From contig NZ_CP013480.3 of the NCBI RefSeq assembly GCF_001465545.3, forward strand, positions 2,790,001-2,854,000: a stretch of DNA of 64,000 bases, in the 5' to 3' direction. The position numbers and the translations under genes were made by a program. Position 1 is the stretch's first letter; the number at the start of each line of letters is the position of its first letter. This DNA is from Pandoraea norimbergensis (GTDB lineage Bacteria; Pseudomonadota; Gammaproteobacteria; Burkholderiales; Burkholderiaceae). This document shows, piece after piece, positions 29,055 through 36,856 of this stretch. The notes under the pieces are model-generated. The model was not told the origin of the DNA, ran no database searches, and saw only the letters and a list, made by a program, of their open reading frames with translations.

Positions 29055-30326
29055 ATGGCTAGCGTTCTCCCCAAACAGGTCGATGTCGCGATCATCGGGG
29101 CAGGCATCATCGGAATGAGTACCGCGTGGGCGTTGGCCAAAGCAGGCTTGCGCGTGGCGGTGTTCGAGAAGGGCGTCATCGCGGGCGAGCAGTCGTCGCG
29201 CAACTGGGGCTGGATTCGTACCGTCGGCCGCGACCATAAGGAACTGCCGCTGGCGATGCAGGCGATTGGTCTGTGGAAGGAGATTCAGGCGCAGCATGAC
29301 GTGGGCTACCGCCAGACCGGCGTGGCCTATTTAGCGGAATCGCAGGACGATCTGGATGGCTATCGCAAGTGGCTCGACAAGGCGTTGCCGCTGGGCGTGC
29401 CCGCCGAATTACTGAACCGCGACCAGTTGCCCGACTTGTTCAAGTCGCGCTCGGCGCGTCACTGGATTGGCGCGCTGCACTGCGCGTCGGATGGTGTGGC
29501 TGAGCCCGAACGCGCGACGCAAGCGATTGCCAAGCTGGCGATCGCGGCCGGTGCGCAGGTGTTCGAACAGACCGCCGTGCGCGGTCTCGATCGAGAAGGC
29601 GGACGCACGAGCGGCATCGTCACCGAGCAGGGGCGCGTCGCGGCAGATGCCGTGGTGCTGGCCGGTGGCGCGTGGTCGCGTCTGTTCTGTGGCAATACGG
29701 GGGTGAGCTTCCCGCAGTTGAAGGTGCACGCATCGGTGCTTCGCACGACGCCGGTGGACGCCGGGCTCGATCTCGCGATCAACGGCAAGGATTTCACGTG
29801 CCGCAAGCGCGCGGACGGTGGCTATTCGGTGTCGCAATTGGGCGCGTCGGTCGCTGACCTCACGCCGGACAGCATTCGTCTGTGCCGCCAGTTTTTCCCG
29901 GCATGGCTCTCGGAAAAGAAGTATCTGAAGCTGCGCGTCGGCAAACGCTTTCTCGACGAATTGATGATGCCGACCCGCTTTGGGTCGGATGCCGCGACGC
30001 CGTTCGAAGCGCATCGCACGCTTGATCCGGCCCCCGGTATGAAGTCGATTGGCGTCGCGCTCGACAAGCTTAAACAGGCCTTCCCGGAATTCCAGCCCGC
30101 GCAGGTCGCGCACGCTTGGGCCGGTTTCATCGACGTGACGCCCGACGCCATCCCGGTGATCTCGGGCGTCGACAGCGTGCCCGGCTTTTATCTGGCATCC
30201 GGCTTTTCGGGCCACGGCTTCGGTATCGGGCCTGCCGCCGGTGCACTGATGGCCGATCTCGTGCAGGGCAAGACGCCGTTGGTCGATCCGCATCCCTTCC
30301 GCCTGTCGAAGTACGACAGGCATTGA
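29055..30326 (+). CDS. FAD-dependent oxidoreductase, DAO family (DadA/PuuB-like)
   Basis: The 423-residue flavoprotein has a Rossmann FAD motif VDVAIIGAGIIGMSTAWALAK at residue 9 and the family GEQSSRNWGWIRTVGRD loop. A late FAD-contacting segment is HAWAGFIDVTPDAIPVISGV with SGFSGHGFGIGPAAG near the C-terminus. Such enzymes oxidise amines or D-amino acids. The neighbours (XRE-cupin regulator and DUF861-type cupin) fit a small amine-catabolic cassette. The substrate is not identifiable. Confidence 0.87.
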   Translation: MASVLPKQVDVAIIGAGIIGMSTAWALAKAGLRVAVFEKGVIAGEQSSRNWGWIRTVGRDHKELPLAMQAIGLWKEIQAQHDVGYRQTGVAYLAESQDDLDGYRKWLDKALPLGVPAELLNRDQLPDLFKSRSARHWIGALHCASDGVAEPERATQAIAKLAIAAGAQVFEQTAVRGLDREGGRTSGIVTEQGRVAADAVVLAGGAWSRLFCGNTGVSFPQLKVHASVLRTTPVDAGLDLAINGKDFTCRKRADGGYSVSQLGASVADLTPDSIRLCRQFFPAWLSEKKYLKLRVGKRFLDELMMPTRFGSDAATPFEAHRTLDPAPGMKSIGVALDKLKQAFPEFQPAQVAHAWAGFIDVTPDAIPVISGVDSVPGFYLASGFSGHGFGIGPAAGALMADLVQGKTPLVDPHPFRLSKYDRH

Positions 30327-30364
30327 TTCCTACGTCATTCCCAATTGATAGAAAGAGGTGAGTT

Positions 30365-30730
30365 GTGGCCGAAAGTCATTCGCATCTGGTGCGTTTCAGC
30401 GCGGGTCCTTTGCAGAACCCAGAGATCGGCAAGCCGCGCCGTCCGATGGAAGGCGATACCGTGTTTCGCAGCATGACGGGCTTCGAGGGTAACGGCGGCC
30501 GTGCGTCGTCCGGTATCTGGGAAAGTACGGCGGGCAAGTTTCGCTCGGATACCACCGGGTACATCGAATTCGGGTACATCCTCGAAGGCAAGTGCCGCAT
30601 CGTCGACCCGGATGGCACCGTGCATGCGCTGAAAGCCGGTGATCCGTTCGTGATGCCTGAAGGCTACAAGGGTCACTGGGAAGTCGACGCGTTCGTCAAA
30701 AAGGTCTGGTTTGTCTCGCTGACGAACTGA
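30365..30730 (+). CDS. Small cupin_3 (DUF861, EutQ-like) protein
   Basis: The 121-residue single-domain cupin has YIEFGYILEGKCRIVDPDG and LKAGDPFVMPEGYKGHWEV, which mark the cupin_3 family. The GTG at 30365 has AGAGGTGA upstream. Its last 58 bases overlap the 3' end of the convergent outer-membrane factor gene. The function is unknown; family members often accompany amine oxidases, as here. Confidence 0.83.
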   Translation: MAESHSHLVRFSAGPLQNPEIGKPRRPMEGDTVFRSMTGFEGNGGRASSGIWESTAGKFRSDTTGYIEFGYILEGKCRIVDPDGTVHALKAGDPFVMPEGYKGHWEVDAFVKKVWFVSLTN

Positions 30731-32163
30731 CGAGTTTCACCTGCCGGTGGCGGCTGCCAGCCGCCGCCGAGCGCCTTGTATAACGCGACCGATGCCTGAA
30801 GTCTCGCGAGTCGCAACTGCACTTGCAGATCCAACGAGGCAAACAAAGTGCGTTGCGTATCAAGCAATGTGAGCATGGTGTCGGCACCGGCACGGTAGCG
30901 CGATTGCGCGAGTGTGAACGCCGTACGCGCCTGTGCAAGCTCGCGTTGCTGTGCCGCTTGCTGACGGTCGATACCGTCGATGGCGTTGAGCGACGCCTCG
31001 ACGTCACCGAACGCCGCAACGATCGTGCGCCGGTAGTCCGCCAGCAGCGCCTCACGCTGCGCAACCCGCAGATCACGCGCGCCCGCCAGCGCGCCGCCAT
31101 GAAAGATCGGTGCGCTCAAGGCAGCCGCGACGCTGTACACCGGATTCTCCAGCACCGTATTCAAGCGACCACCCGACAACCCAATGCCGCCCGTGAGCGA
31201 GACGGACGGCAGCATGCGCCCGCGCGCTTCGAGCACGTCGGCGTCGCTGGCGGCTAGTAAGGCTTCAGCACGCGCAATGTCAGGACGTCGCGCAATCAGA
31301 TCACGGGGCAGCAATGCCACCGTGGGCGGCGCCGTCAGTGCGTCCAGCATCGGCGTGCTCAGGGCAATATCGCCGAGGTGGTGACCTATCAGGACGGCCA
31401 GCGCGTTCTCGCTATCCGTCGCGTCTTGGTTTCGGGCCGCGACATTACGCAACTGCGCCTCGTAAAGCCCTTCCTGTTGGGCGAGATCGAGGGTTGTGGC
31501 CTGTCCGGCCTGCGTCTGCGAACGAATGAGGCGCAACACCTGTGCTGCGATGTCGCGTTGTTGCATGGCGATGGACACACGCTCGCGTGCCGCCGCCAGC
31601 GATAGCCAAAGATTGGCGGCGCCTGCCGTCACGGTCAGTCGAACGGTGTCGCGGTCGAATGCACTGGCCCGCAGTTGCGCAAGTGCGCTGTCACGGGCGG
31701 CGCGATTGGCGCCCCAGAAATCCAGTTCGTAAGTCGCGGTCAATCCCAGTGCTAGCGTGGTGCCGGTCACGTCGGCCTGCCCCCCCATGCGTCCTTGTCT
31801 TGACGCGGAGCCTGTACCGTCGAGCGCGGGCAGCAGCGGTGCGCCCGCAATCCGTGCCAGCGCCAGCGCCTGCCGCACACGGGCATAGGCGGCGGCCACA
31901 TCGAAGCTGTCGCGCTCGGCGAGCGCCACGACCTGATCGAGCGATGCGCTGCCAAAGGCATGCCACCACATTTGATCGACAGGGGCGATCTGCAACGGCA
32001 CCGCCGACGTCGCGCCGGACTGCCAGACGACAGGCGTTGCGACTTCACGTGGTGCGGGTGGCTCGTGCAACGCGCAGCCGCTGACAAGCAGTGCCGCGCA
32101 CGCGAGCGATAGGGGGTGCGCTGTGGTATGGCGAGTGATGAATGAAATGAGCTGGCGGCGCAT
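30673..32163 (-). CDS. Outer-membrane efflux lipoprotein (NodT/OpmQ-like)
   Basis: The 496-residue TolC-family protein has a lipoprotein signal (SLACAALLVSGC, lipid attachment at about Cys30) and two outer-membrane efflux repeats. Family signatures are WWHAFG, LGLTATYELDFWGANRAARD, LLPRDLIARRPDIARAE and SRYRAGADTMLTLLDTQR. I chose the ATG at 32163, 5 nt after the macB-like stop; the upstream frame lies inside that gene. It is the last gene of a MacA-MacB-OMF exporter operon. The C-terminus extends about 20 residues past the usual end and overlaps the cupin gene on the other strand. Confidence 0.88.
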   Translation of the reverse strand: MRRQLISFITRHTTAHPLSLACAALLVSGCALHEPPAPREVATPVVWQSGATSAVPLQIAPVDQMWWHAFGSASLDQVVALAERDSFDVAAAYARVRQALALARIAGAPLLPALDGTGSASRQGRMGGQADVTGTTLALGLTATYELDFWGANRAARDSALAQLRASAFDRDTVRLTVTAGAANLWLSLAAARERVSIAMQQRDIAAQVLRLIRSQTQAGQATTLDLAQQEGLYEAQLRNVAARNQDATDSENALAVLIGHHLGDIALSTPMLDALTAPPTVALLPRDLIARRPDIARAEALLAASDADVLEARGRMLPSVSLTGGIGLSGGRLNTVLENPVYSVAAALSAPIFHGGALAGARDLRVAQREALLADYRRTIVAAFGDVEASLNAIDGIDRQQAAQQRELAQARTAFTLAQSRYRAGADTMLTLLDTQRTLFASLDLQVQLRLARLQASVALYKALGGGWQPPPAGETRQFVSETNQTFLTNASTSQ

Positions 32164-32168
32164 GGCGG

Positions 32169-34229
32169 TCAATCGCTGGCAAGCGCGACGATAGGATCGA
32201 GGCGTGCGGCCTGACGTGCGGGCATGTAGCCGAACACCAATCCGGTAACGAGCGCGCACCCGAAAGCGGCGAGCATGGCCCGCACGGAGAAAACCAAATC
32301 GACGCCCCAGAGAATGAGCGCCACGCCGAAGGCAAGTCCGACGACCGTACCCAGCACGCCGCCAACCGTCGATACCATGACTGACTCTGTCAGGAATTGA
32401 CGCAGGATGTCGGCCTGCCGGGCGCCCGTGGCCATGCGAATGCCGATCTCACGTGTGCGTTCGCGCACCGTCATGAGCATGATGTTCATCACGCCGATAC
32501 CGCCGACGACGAGTGAAATTGCGGCAATCAGGCCGAGCGTGAGCGTCAGCGTCTGCTGTGCCTCGCTCTGCGCCTTGAGCGAGGCGGCTTGGTTATAGAC
32601 CTGAAAGTCCTTCACATGATGGGCGTCTGTCAGCACCCGAGTGATCTCCGCCGCCGTGTTGTCGACCTTGTCGAGATCGTGCACGAGCACAGAGATCCAC
32701 GAGAGGTTTGCGGTGCCGAAAACACGTCGGCTGCCGGTGCTGGAGGGCACGAGCACGACGTCGTCATCATTCGACTGACCCGATGTCGCGCCTTTTTCCG
32801 TTAGCACGCCGATGACCTGAAAAGGCACGTTGTTCACCAGTACATATTGGCCTAGCGGATCGGCCGGACCAAACAACTTCATGCTGATGCGCTTACCCAG
32901 TACGGCGACGGTCGCCAGTGTGCGTACGTCCTGACGGGTGAAGAACGTGCCGCGCGACACATCCCAGTTCAGCACGTGGGGGGCGTCTTCGGTCACCGCC
33001 CACAAGCGTGTGCCGACGTCGACATTGGCCGCACGAACCGTCGTTTTTCCAGCAAAGAAGGGCATGGCGACATCGACATTAGGCACCTGCGCGAGCAGCG
33101 CGGCATCTGCTTCGGACAATGTGCCGCCGGGGCCTCGCTCGGTGTCGCCGCCCGGGGTCACATACATCCGGTTGGTGCCGAAACTCGCAATCTTGGCCAT
33201 GACGGTGCGTTGCGTGCCGGTGCCGATGGCGAGCATCACGATCACAGACGCCACGCCGATGATGATGCCCAGTAGCGTGAGCAGCGTGCGGAAGCGATTG
33301 ACGAGCAGCACCTGCCACGCGGCTTGCACGGCTTCATGGATATCCGCCCATGGCGACGCGGAGCGTGAAAGCCCGTGGGCCATGGTGGTGGCGAAGTTCT
33401 GCGCGTTGAGGGTCCATCCAGCGCCGTCGCTTGGCGCGGAAGAAGACGACTCGGCAGGCGAGGGGAGGGACTCGGCGTCTCGATTCGCTTCACCGGTGTC
33501 GGAAACGATCAGCCCGTCACGAATTTCGATGACGCGTCGCGCCTGACTGGCGACGCCCCGATCGTGCGTGATGAGAATCACAGTGTGACCCGCGTCGGCC
33601 AGCTCGCGCAGCAATGCCATGACCTCGGCGCCGCTGCGCGTATCGAGCGCCCCAGTCGGCTCGTCCGCGAGAATGATGCGACCGCCATTCATCAGCGCGC
33701 GGGCAATCGAAACCCGTTGCTGCTGACCGCCTGAGAGCTGGTGTGGCCGGTGATGAATCCGCCCGTCGAGACCCAGACGCGTCAACAATTCCGCCGCCCG
33801 GCGGTGACGATCCGTGCGGGACATACCGGCGTAGACGGCGGGGACTTCGACGTTGTGCAAGGCGTCGAGCGTGCGAATCAGGTGGTAGTTCTGGAATACG
33901 AACCCGAACGCCTCGCGGCGCAACCACGCCAGCTCGTCCGCACGGAACGACGCGATGTCCTGACCGGCAAAGCGGTATTGCCCGGAAGTCGGCCGGTCGA
34001 GGCAGCCGAGCAGGTTCATCAGTGTCGACTTGCCCGAGCCAGAAGCGCCGACAATTGCGACGAACTCACCTGCATCGATTTGCATCGATACGCCACGTAG
34101 CACTTGTGTTGCCGGTGTGCCGCCGGCGCCGCCGTAACTGCGGCAAATGTCGACCAGTTCGATCAGCGGGATACGTGACGTGAGCGGTGATTCGGCGGTT
34201 GCCGCCGGGGCGTTGGTTTCGGTTACCAC
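32169..34229 (-). CDS. MacB/PvdT-like ABC exporter (ATPase-permease)
   Basis: The 686-residue protein has an N-terminal ATPase (GASGSGKSTLMNLLGCLD, LSGGQQQRVSIARAL, ILADEPTGALD) and, after a linker of about 50 residues, one membrane helix, a large periplasmic domain and three C-terminal helices (MacB_PCD plus FtsX). MacB-type pumps push substrates from the periplasm through the outer-membrane factor. Position in a Fur-box-controlled operon divergent from siderophore genes makes it the counterpart of PvdT in pyoverdine secretion and recycling. The GTG at 34229 overlaps the macA-like stop by 7 nt. Confidence 0.9.
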   Translation of the reverse strand: MVTETNAPAATAESPLTSRIPLIELVDICRSYGGAGGTPATQVLRGVSMQIDAGEFVAIVGASGSGKSTLMNLLGCLDRPTSGQYRFAGQDIASFRADELAWLRREAFGFVFQNYHLIRTLDALHNVEVPAVYAGMSRTDRHRRAAELLTRLGLDGRIHHRPHQLSGGQQQRVSIARALMNGGRIILADEPTGALDTRSGAEVMALLRELADAGHTVILITHDRGVASQARRVIEIRDGLIVSDTGEANRDAESLPSPAESSSSAPSDGAGWTLNAQNFATTMAHGLSRSASPWADIHEAVQAAWQVLLVNRFRTLLTLLGIIIGVASVIVMLAIGTGTQRTVMAKIASFGTNRMYVTPGGDTERGPGGTLSEADAALLAQVPNVDVAMPFFAGKTTVRAANVDVGTRLWAVTEDAPHVLNWDVSRGTFFTRQDVRTLATVAVLGKRISMKLFGPADPLGQYVLVNNVPFQVIGVLTEKGATSGQSNDDDVVLVPSSTGSRRVFGTANLSWISVLVHDLDKVDNTAAEITRVLTDAHHVKDFQVYNQAASLKAQSEAQQTLTLTLGLIAAISLVVGGIGVMNIMLMTVRERTREIGIRMATGARQADILRQFLTESVMVSTVGGVLGTVVGLAFGVALILWGVDLVFSVRAMLAAFGCALVTGLVFGYMPARQAARLDPIVALASD

Positions 34230-35416
34230 TGGAATCTCCCGGCGCCCGCGCGGACGTTGCTGATCGAGGTGATCAGCGCGTCGCCCTGCTGGAGCCCCTC
34301 AAGCACTTCACCATCGAGCCGATCCCGCAAGCCGATGCGTACCTTGCGCTCGACGCGTTTGCCATCGACGAGCACCTTGGCCGTGAAGAGGCCGGCCTGC
34401 GCATTCACGGGGACGAGCGGGGTCATGGGCGACAGCAGCACATTCTTCGCCGAGGCGATGACGAAGAACACCTGTGCCGTCATCTCCGGCATGAGTGCGC
34501 CGTCGGGGTTGTCGACGTCGACCAGCACGGTATAGAGCACCACCTTGCCGGTGCTGCCCGTCGGACTCTGCTGCGACGCATCGCCACCGTTCTTGTCGAG
34601 TGGCGTGGGCGGCGCGGGCAGCACCTGCCGCACCGCGCCGTGCCAGCGTCGCGGCCCGCCGTCGGTCTGGCCGCCCAGTGTCGTGAAATAGACCGGCATA
34701 CCCGCTTTCACGTGACTGATGTCGGCTTCGGAGACTTGCGTCCACACGGTCATGTGCGACAGGTCGGCGATGCGCATGATCAGCGGCGTCTGGTAGGTGG
34801 CGTTCAGCGTCTGGCCCTCGCGGGCGTCGAGTGTGACCACGGTGCCGGTCATGGGCGCGTAAATGCGCGTGTAGCCGAGTTGGGCCTCGTCCCCCTTGAG
34901 CGTGGACGTTGCGCCGTTGATCTGCGCATGCAGGTTGTCGATCTTGGCGAGGGCGACATTCAGGTTGGCTTGTGCGGTCTGAACGTCTTCGAGGCGTGTG
35001 GATCCGTCGGCCATCATCTGCTGTTGACGCCCCGAACGCTGGCTAGCCAGCACACGTTCGGCCTGCGCCTGCGCAAGCTGCGCATGCAGGCTCGCAAGAC
35101 TGGCGCGATCGGCGTCGACCTTGGCCTGCTGGACCGCAGGATCGATCTCGACGAGTAGATCGCCCTTGTTCACGCGCGCCCCGGGCTGCACATGGAGGCG
35201 GCGAATGGCGCCGGACGCCTGCGCCCCGACGTCGACGTAGCTGCGCGGGCGCAGATTGCCAAGCGCCGTGACGGTCAGCTCCAGGTTGCCCCGGTTGACC
35301 GTGGTGGTTTCGACCTGTTCCACGCTGCGAAATATCGTGAACCACAGCACGAATGCCAGCAGCACAACAACGAGAAGGATCAGGGTGCTGCGAATTCGCT
35401 TCGGTTTGAATGGCAT
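34223..35416 (-). CDS. MacA/PvdR-like periplasmic adaptor (membrane fusion protein)
   Basis: This adaptor of about 397 residues starts with a cytoplasmic arm and one membrane helix (STLILLVVVLLAFVLWFTIF). It has a lipoyl half-motif (VDVGAQASGAIRRLHVQPGARVNKGDLLVEID), a coiled-coil hairpin (~100-180), the second half YTRIYAPMTGTVVTLDAREGQTLNA, and the beta-barrel. I chose the ATG at 35416; a TTG at 35461 would add 15 residues without family support. It heads the exporter operon about 105 bp downstream of a Fur box and bridges the MacB-like pump and the outer-membrane factor. Confidence 0.88.
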   Translation of the reverse strand: MPFKPKRIRSTLILLVVVLLAFVLWFTIFRSVEQVETTTVNRGNLELTVTALGNLRPRSYVDVGAQASGAIRRLHVQPGARVNKGDLLVEIDPAVQQAKVDADRASLASLHAQLAQAQAERVLASQRSGRQQQMMADGSTRLEDVQTAQANLNVALAKIDNLHAQINGATSTLKGDEAQLGYTRIYAPMTGTVVTLDAREGQTLNATYQTPLIMRIADLSHMTVWTQVSEADISHVKAGMPVYFTTLGGQTDGGPRRWHGAVRQVLPAPPTPLDKNGGDASQQSPTGSTGKVVLYTVLVDVDNPDGALMPEMTAQVFFVIASAKNVLLSPMTPLVPVNAQAGLFTAKVLVDGKRVERKVRIGLRDRLDGEVLEGLQQGDALITSISNVRAGAGRFQW

Positions 35417-35519
35417 CGGCTTCGATAGCGTGCACAGCCAACGCCATCGAGGCGCCGGCAAATCATTTGGATGGCGAAGCGGTGGACGGCAGCGGACACC
35501 GCACGAGCGGCGCCAAGTA

Positions 35520-35538
35520 TAGAACGATTCTCATTTAC
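35520..35538 (-). promoter_or_regulatory. Fur box upstream of the exporter operon
   Basis: TAGAACGATTCTCATTTAC matches the 19-bp Fur consensus (GATAATGATAATCATTATC) at 12 of 19 positions by my hand count, with the GAT-N3-CAT core intact. Confidence 0.6.
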
Positions 35539-35639
35539 AGAGAAATCCTATCGTGCTTGCAGTTTCGATATCCACGGCGTCTTGTCATAAAAATATGACG
35601 AAGATGAAGGATATTTAGGCCGAAATGATCAGAATTCGA

Positions 35640-35669
35640 TTGACAGTCGTGGTGTCTATTTTGTAGATT
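35640..35669 (+). promoter_or_regulatory. Predicted sigma-70 promoter of the siderophore operon
   Basis: TTGACA (35640-35645), an 18-nt spacer and TAGATT (35664-35669) would start transcription near 35676, just ahead of the second Fur box. Confidence 0.5.
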
Positions 35670-35683
35670 CACCATCTCTAATG

Positions 35684-35702
35684 AGTAATGATTCTCATTA
35701 AC
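35684..35702 (+). promoter_or_regulatory. Fur box upstream of the mbtH-NRPS operon
   Basis: AGTAATGATTCTCATTAAC matches the 19-bp Fur consensus at 14 of 19 positions, with TAATGAT and CATTA arms. It lies 91 bp before mbtH and overlaps the expected transcription start, so Fe(II)-Fur should repress the operon. Confidence 0.75.
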
Positions 35703-35793
35703 TAGCCATAAATCGTTGGCTGATTCGGTACGTTTCCGGGTGATATCCGGATGTCAAAGTACTAAGGAATTCGAACCTTCTGGGAGCAACGCA

Positions 35794-36042
35794 ATGAGCT
35801 GGGACGACGAAAACGCAGAATTCGAAGTTGTGATGAACCACGAGGCGCAGTATTCGATCTGGCCGAGCTACAAGGCCATTCCGGGGGGCTGGCACGCGGT
35901 CGGCATGAAGGGCAACAAGGCGCAATGCCTGGCCTACATCGAGGAGCATTGGACCGACATGCGCCCGCTGAGCCTGCAAAAGGCAATGGCCGAGCAGGCT
36001 GGCCAGCCGGCGAGTGCCGGTGCTTCTGCCTCGGTGCACTGA
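35794..36042 (+). CDS. MbtH-like protein
   Basis: The 82-residue protein is an activator and chaperone of NRPS adenylation domains. Diagnostic residues are present: [10 protein letters not shown] near residue 15, the two other tryptophans ([16 protein letters not shown]) and the closing WTDMRPLSL. The ATG at 35794 has GGGAG 8 bases upstream and gives the standard start [16 protein letters not shown]; a longer frame begins at 35716 but overlaps nothing conserved. It is the first gene behind the stronger Fur box and should pair with the NRPS downstream. Confidence 0.93.
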   Translation: MSWDDENAEFEVVMNHEAQYSIWPSYKAIPGGWHAVGMKGNKAQCLAYIEEHWTDMRPLSLQKAMAEQAGQPASAGASASVH

Positions 36043-36081
36043 TTGCGCCCGAACCCTGTCACGCTGACTGGCGCCGCCTGA

Positions 36082-36843
36082 ATGCCTGCTCCTCTCACCT
36101 TGTTCTGCCTGCCGTATGCCGGGGGCAGTGCCGCGATCTTTCGCGATTGGTCTCGCTCGCTACCCGGCGCGGTTCGTCCCGTCATGCTGCATCCGGCAGG
36201 GCGGGGCGTGCGCCACGGTGACGCCCCGGTGCATCGTTGGCCCGAATTCGTCGACGACATGGTTGCGCAGGCGCTGACGCACCTCATGGTGCCGGGGCAG
36301 GCGCCGCTGCCGTTCGCAATCTTCGGGCATAGCATGGGCGCCCTCGTGGGGTTGGAACTGGCGCATGCGTTGCGTGCACGGCTAGGCGTCAGCCCGCGCT
36401 GGTTTGGCGCGTCGGCAAGTCTTGCGCCGGCGTTGCGCCAGCGTGAAACGCATTGGCTGACCTGCGACGACGCCACCTTCATTGCCGAAGTCCGGCGACT
36501 GGGCGGTATGCCGGACAGTCTGCTGAACCACCCCGAGTTCATGGCGCTGGTCATGCCGGCGCTGCGCGCCGACTTTCACCTGTGCGGCACCTACGATCCG
36601 CCTGTGCGCGCGCCATTGGCGTGCCCGTTGCTGGCGATCAATGGCGACGACGATGCGCGCTGCGTCGCGCCTGCCAACGACCCGGCCTGGGCCAGCGAGA
36701 CGACGGGGCCATTTGCCTCGGCGCGAGTGCCGGCCGGGCATTTCTTCATCAATACCCACCGCGACACGCTACTCGCACACGTCATTGCGCAATTGCGCGA
36801 GGTGGCCGGTATCACCGAGACGCCTGTCCGGGCGCTCGTCTGA
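36082..36843 (+). CDS. Type II thioesterase (NRPS editing)
   Basis: The 253-residue alpha/beta hydrolase of the GrsT family removes misprimed acyl groups from carrier proteins. FCLPYAGGSAAIFRDW at the N-terminus is the family signature. The nucleophile is Ser84 in FGHSMGALVG, the acid is probably in INGDDDARC, and His220 lies in AGHFFIN. It follows mbtH by 39 nt, and the next gene starts 13 nt after its stop, so all are co-transcribed. A separate release domain would still be expected at the C-terminus of the NRPS, beyond the window. Confidence 0.9.
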   Translation: MPAPLTLFCLPYAGGSAAIFRDWSRSLPGAVRPVMLHPAGRGVRHGDAPVHRWPEFVDDMVAQALTHLMVPGQAPLPFAIFGHSMGALVGLELAHALRARLGVSPRWFGASASLAPALRQRETHWLTCDDATFIAEVRRLGGMPDSLLNHPEFMALVMPALRADFHLCGTYDPPVRAPLACPLLAINGDDDARCVAPANDPAWASETTGPFASARVPAGHFFINTHRDTLLAHVIAQLREVAGITETPVRALV

Positions 36844-36856
36844 CGTCAATACGGAG

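Noticed and set aside
35716..35793. An upstream extension of the MbtH gene
   Set aside because: The extra 26 residues have no family counterpart, whereas the ATG at 35794 has a good ribosome site and the standard MbtH start.
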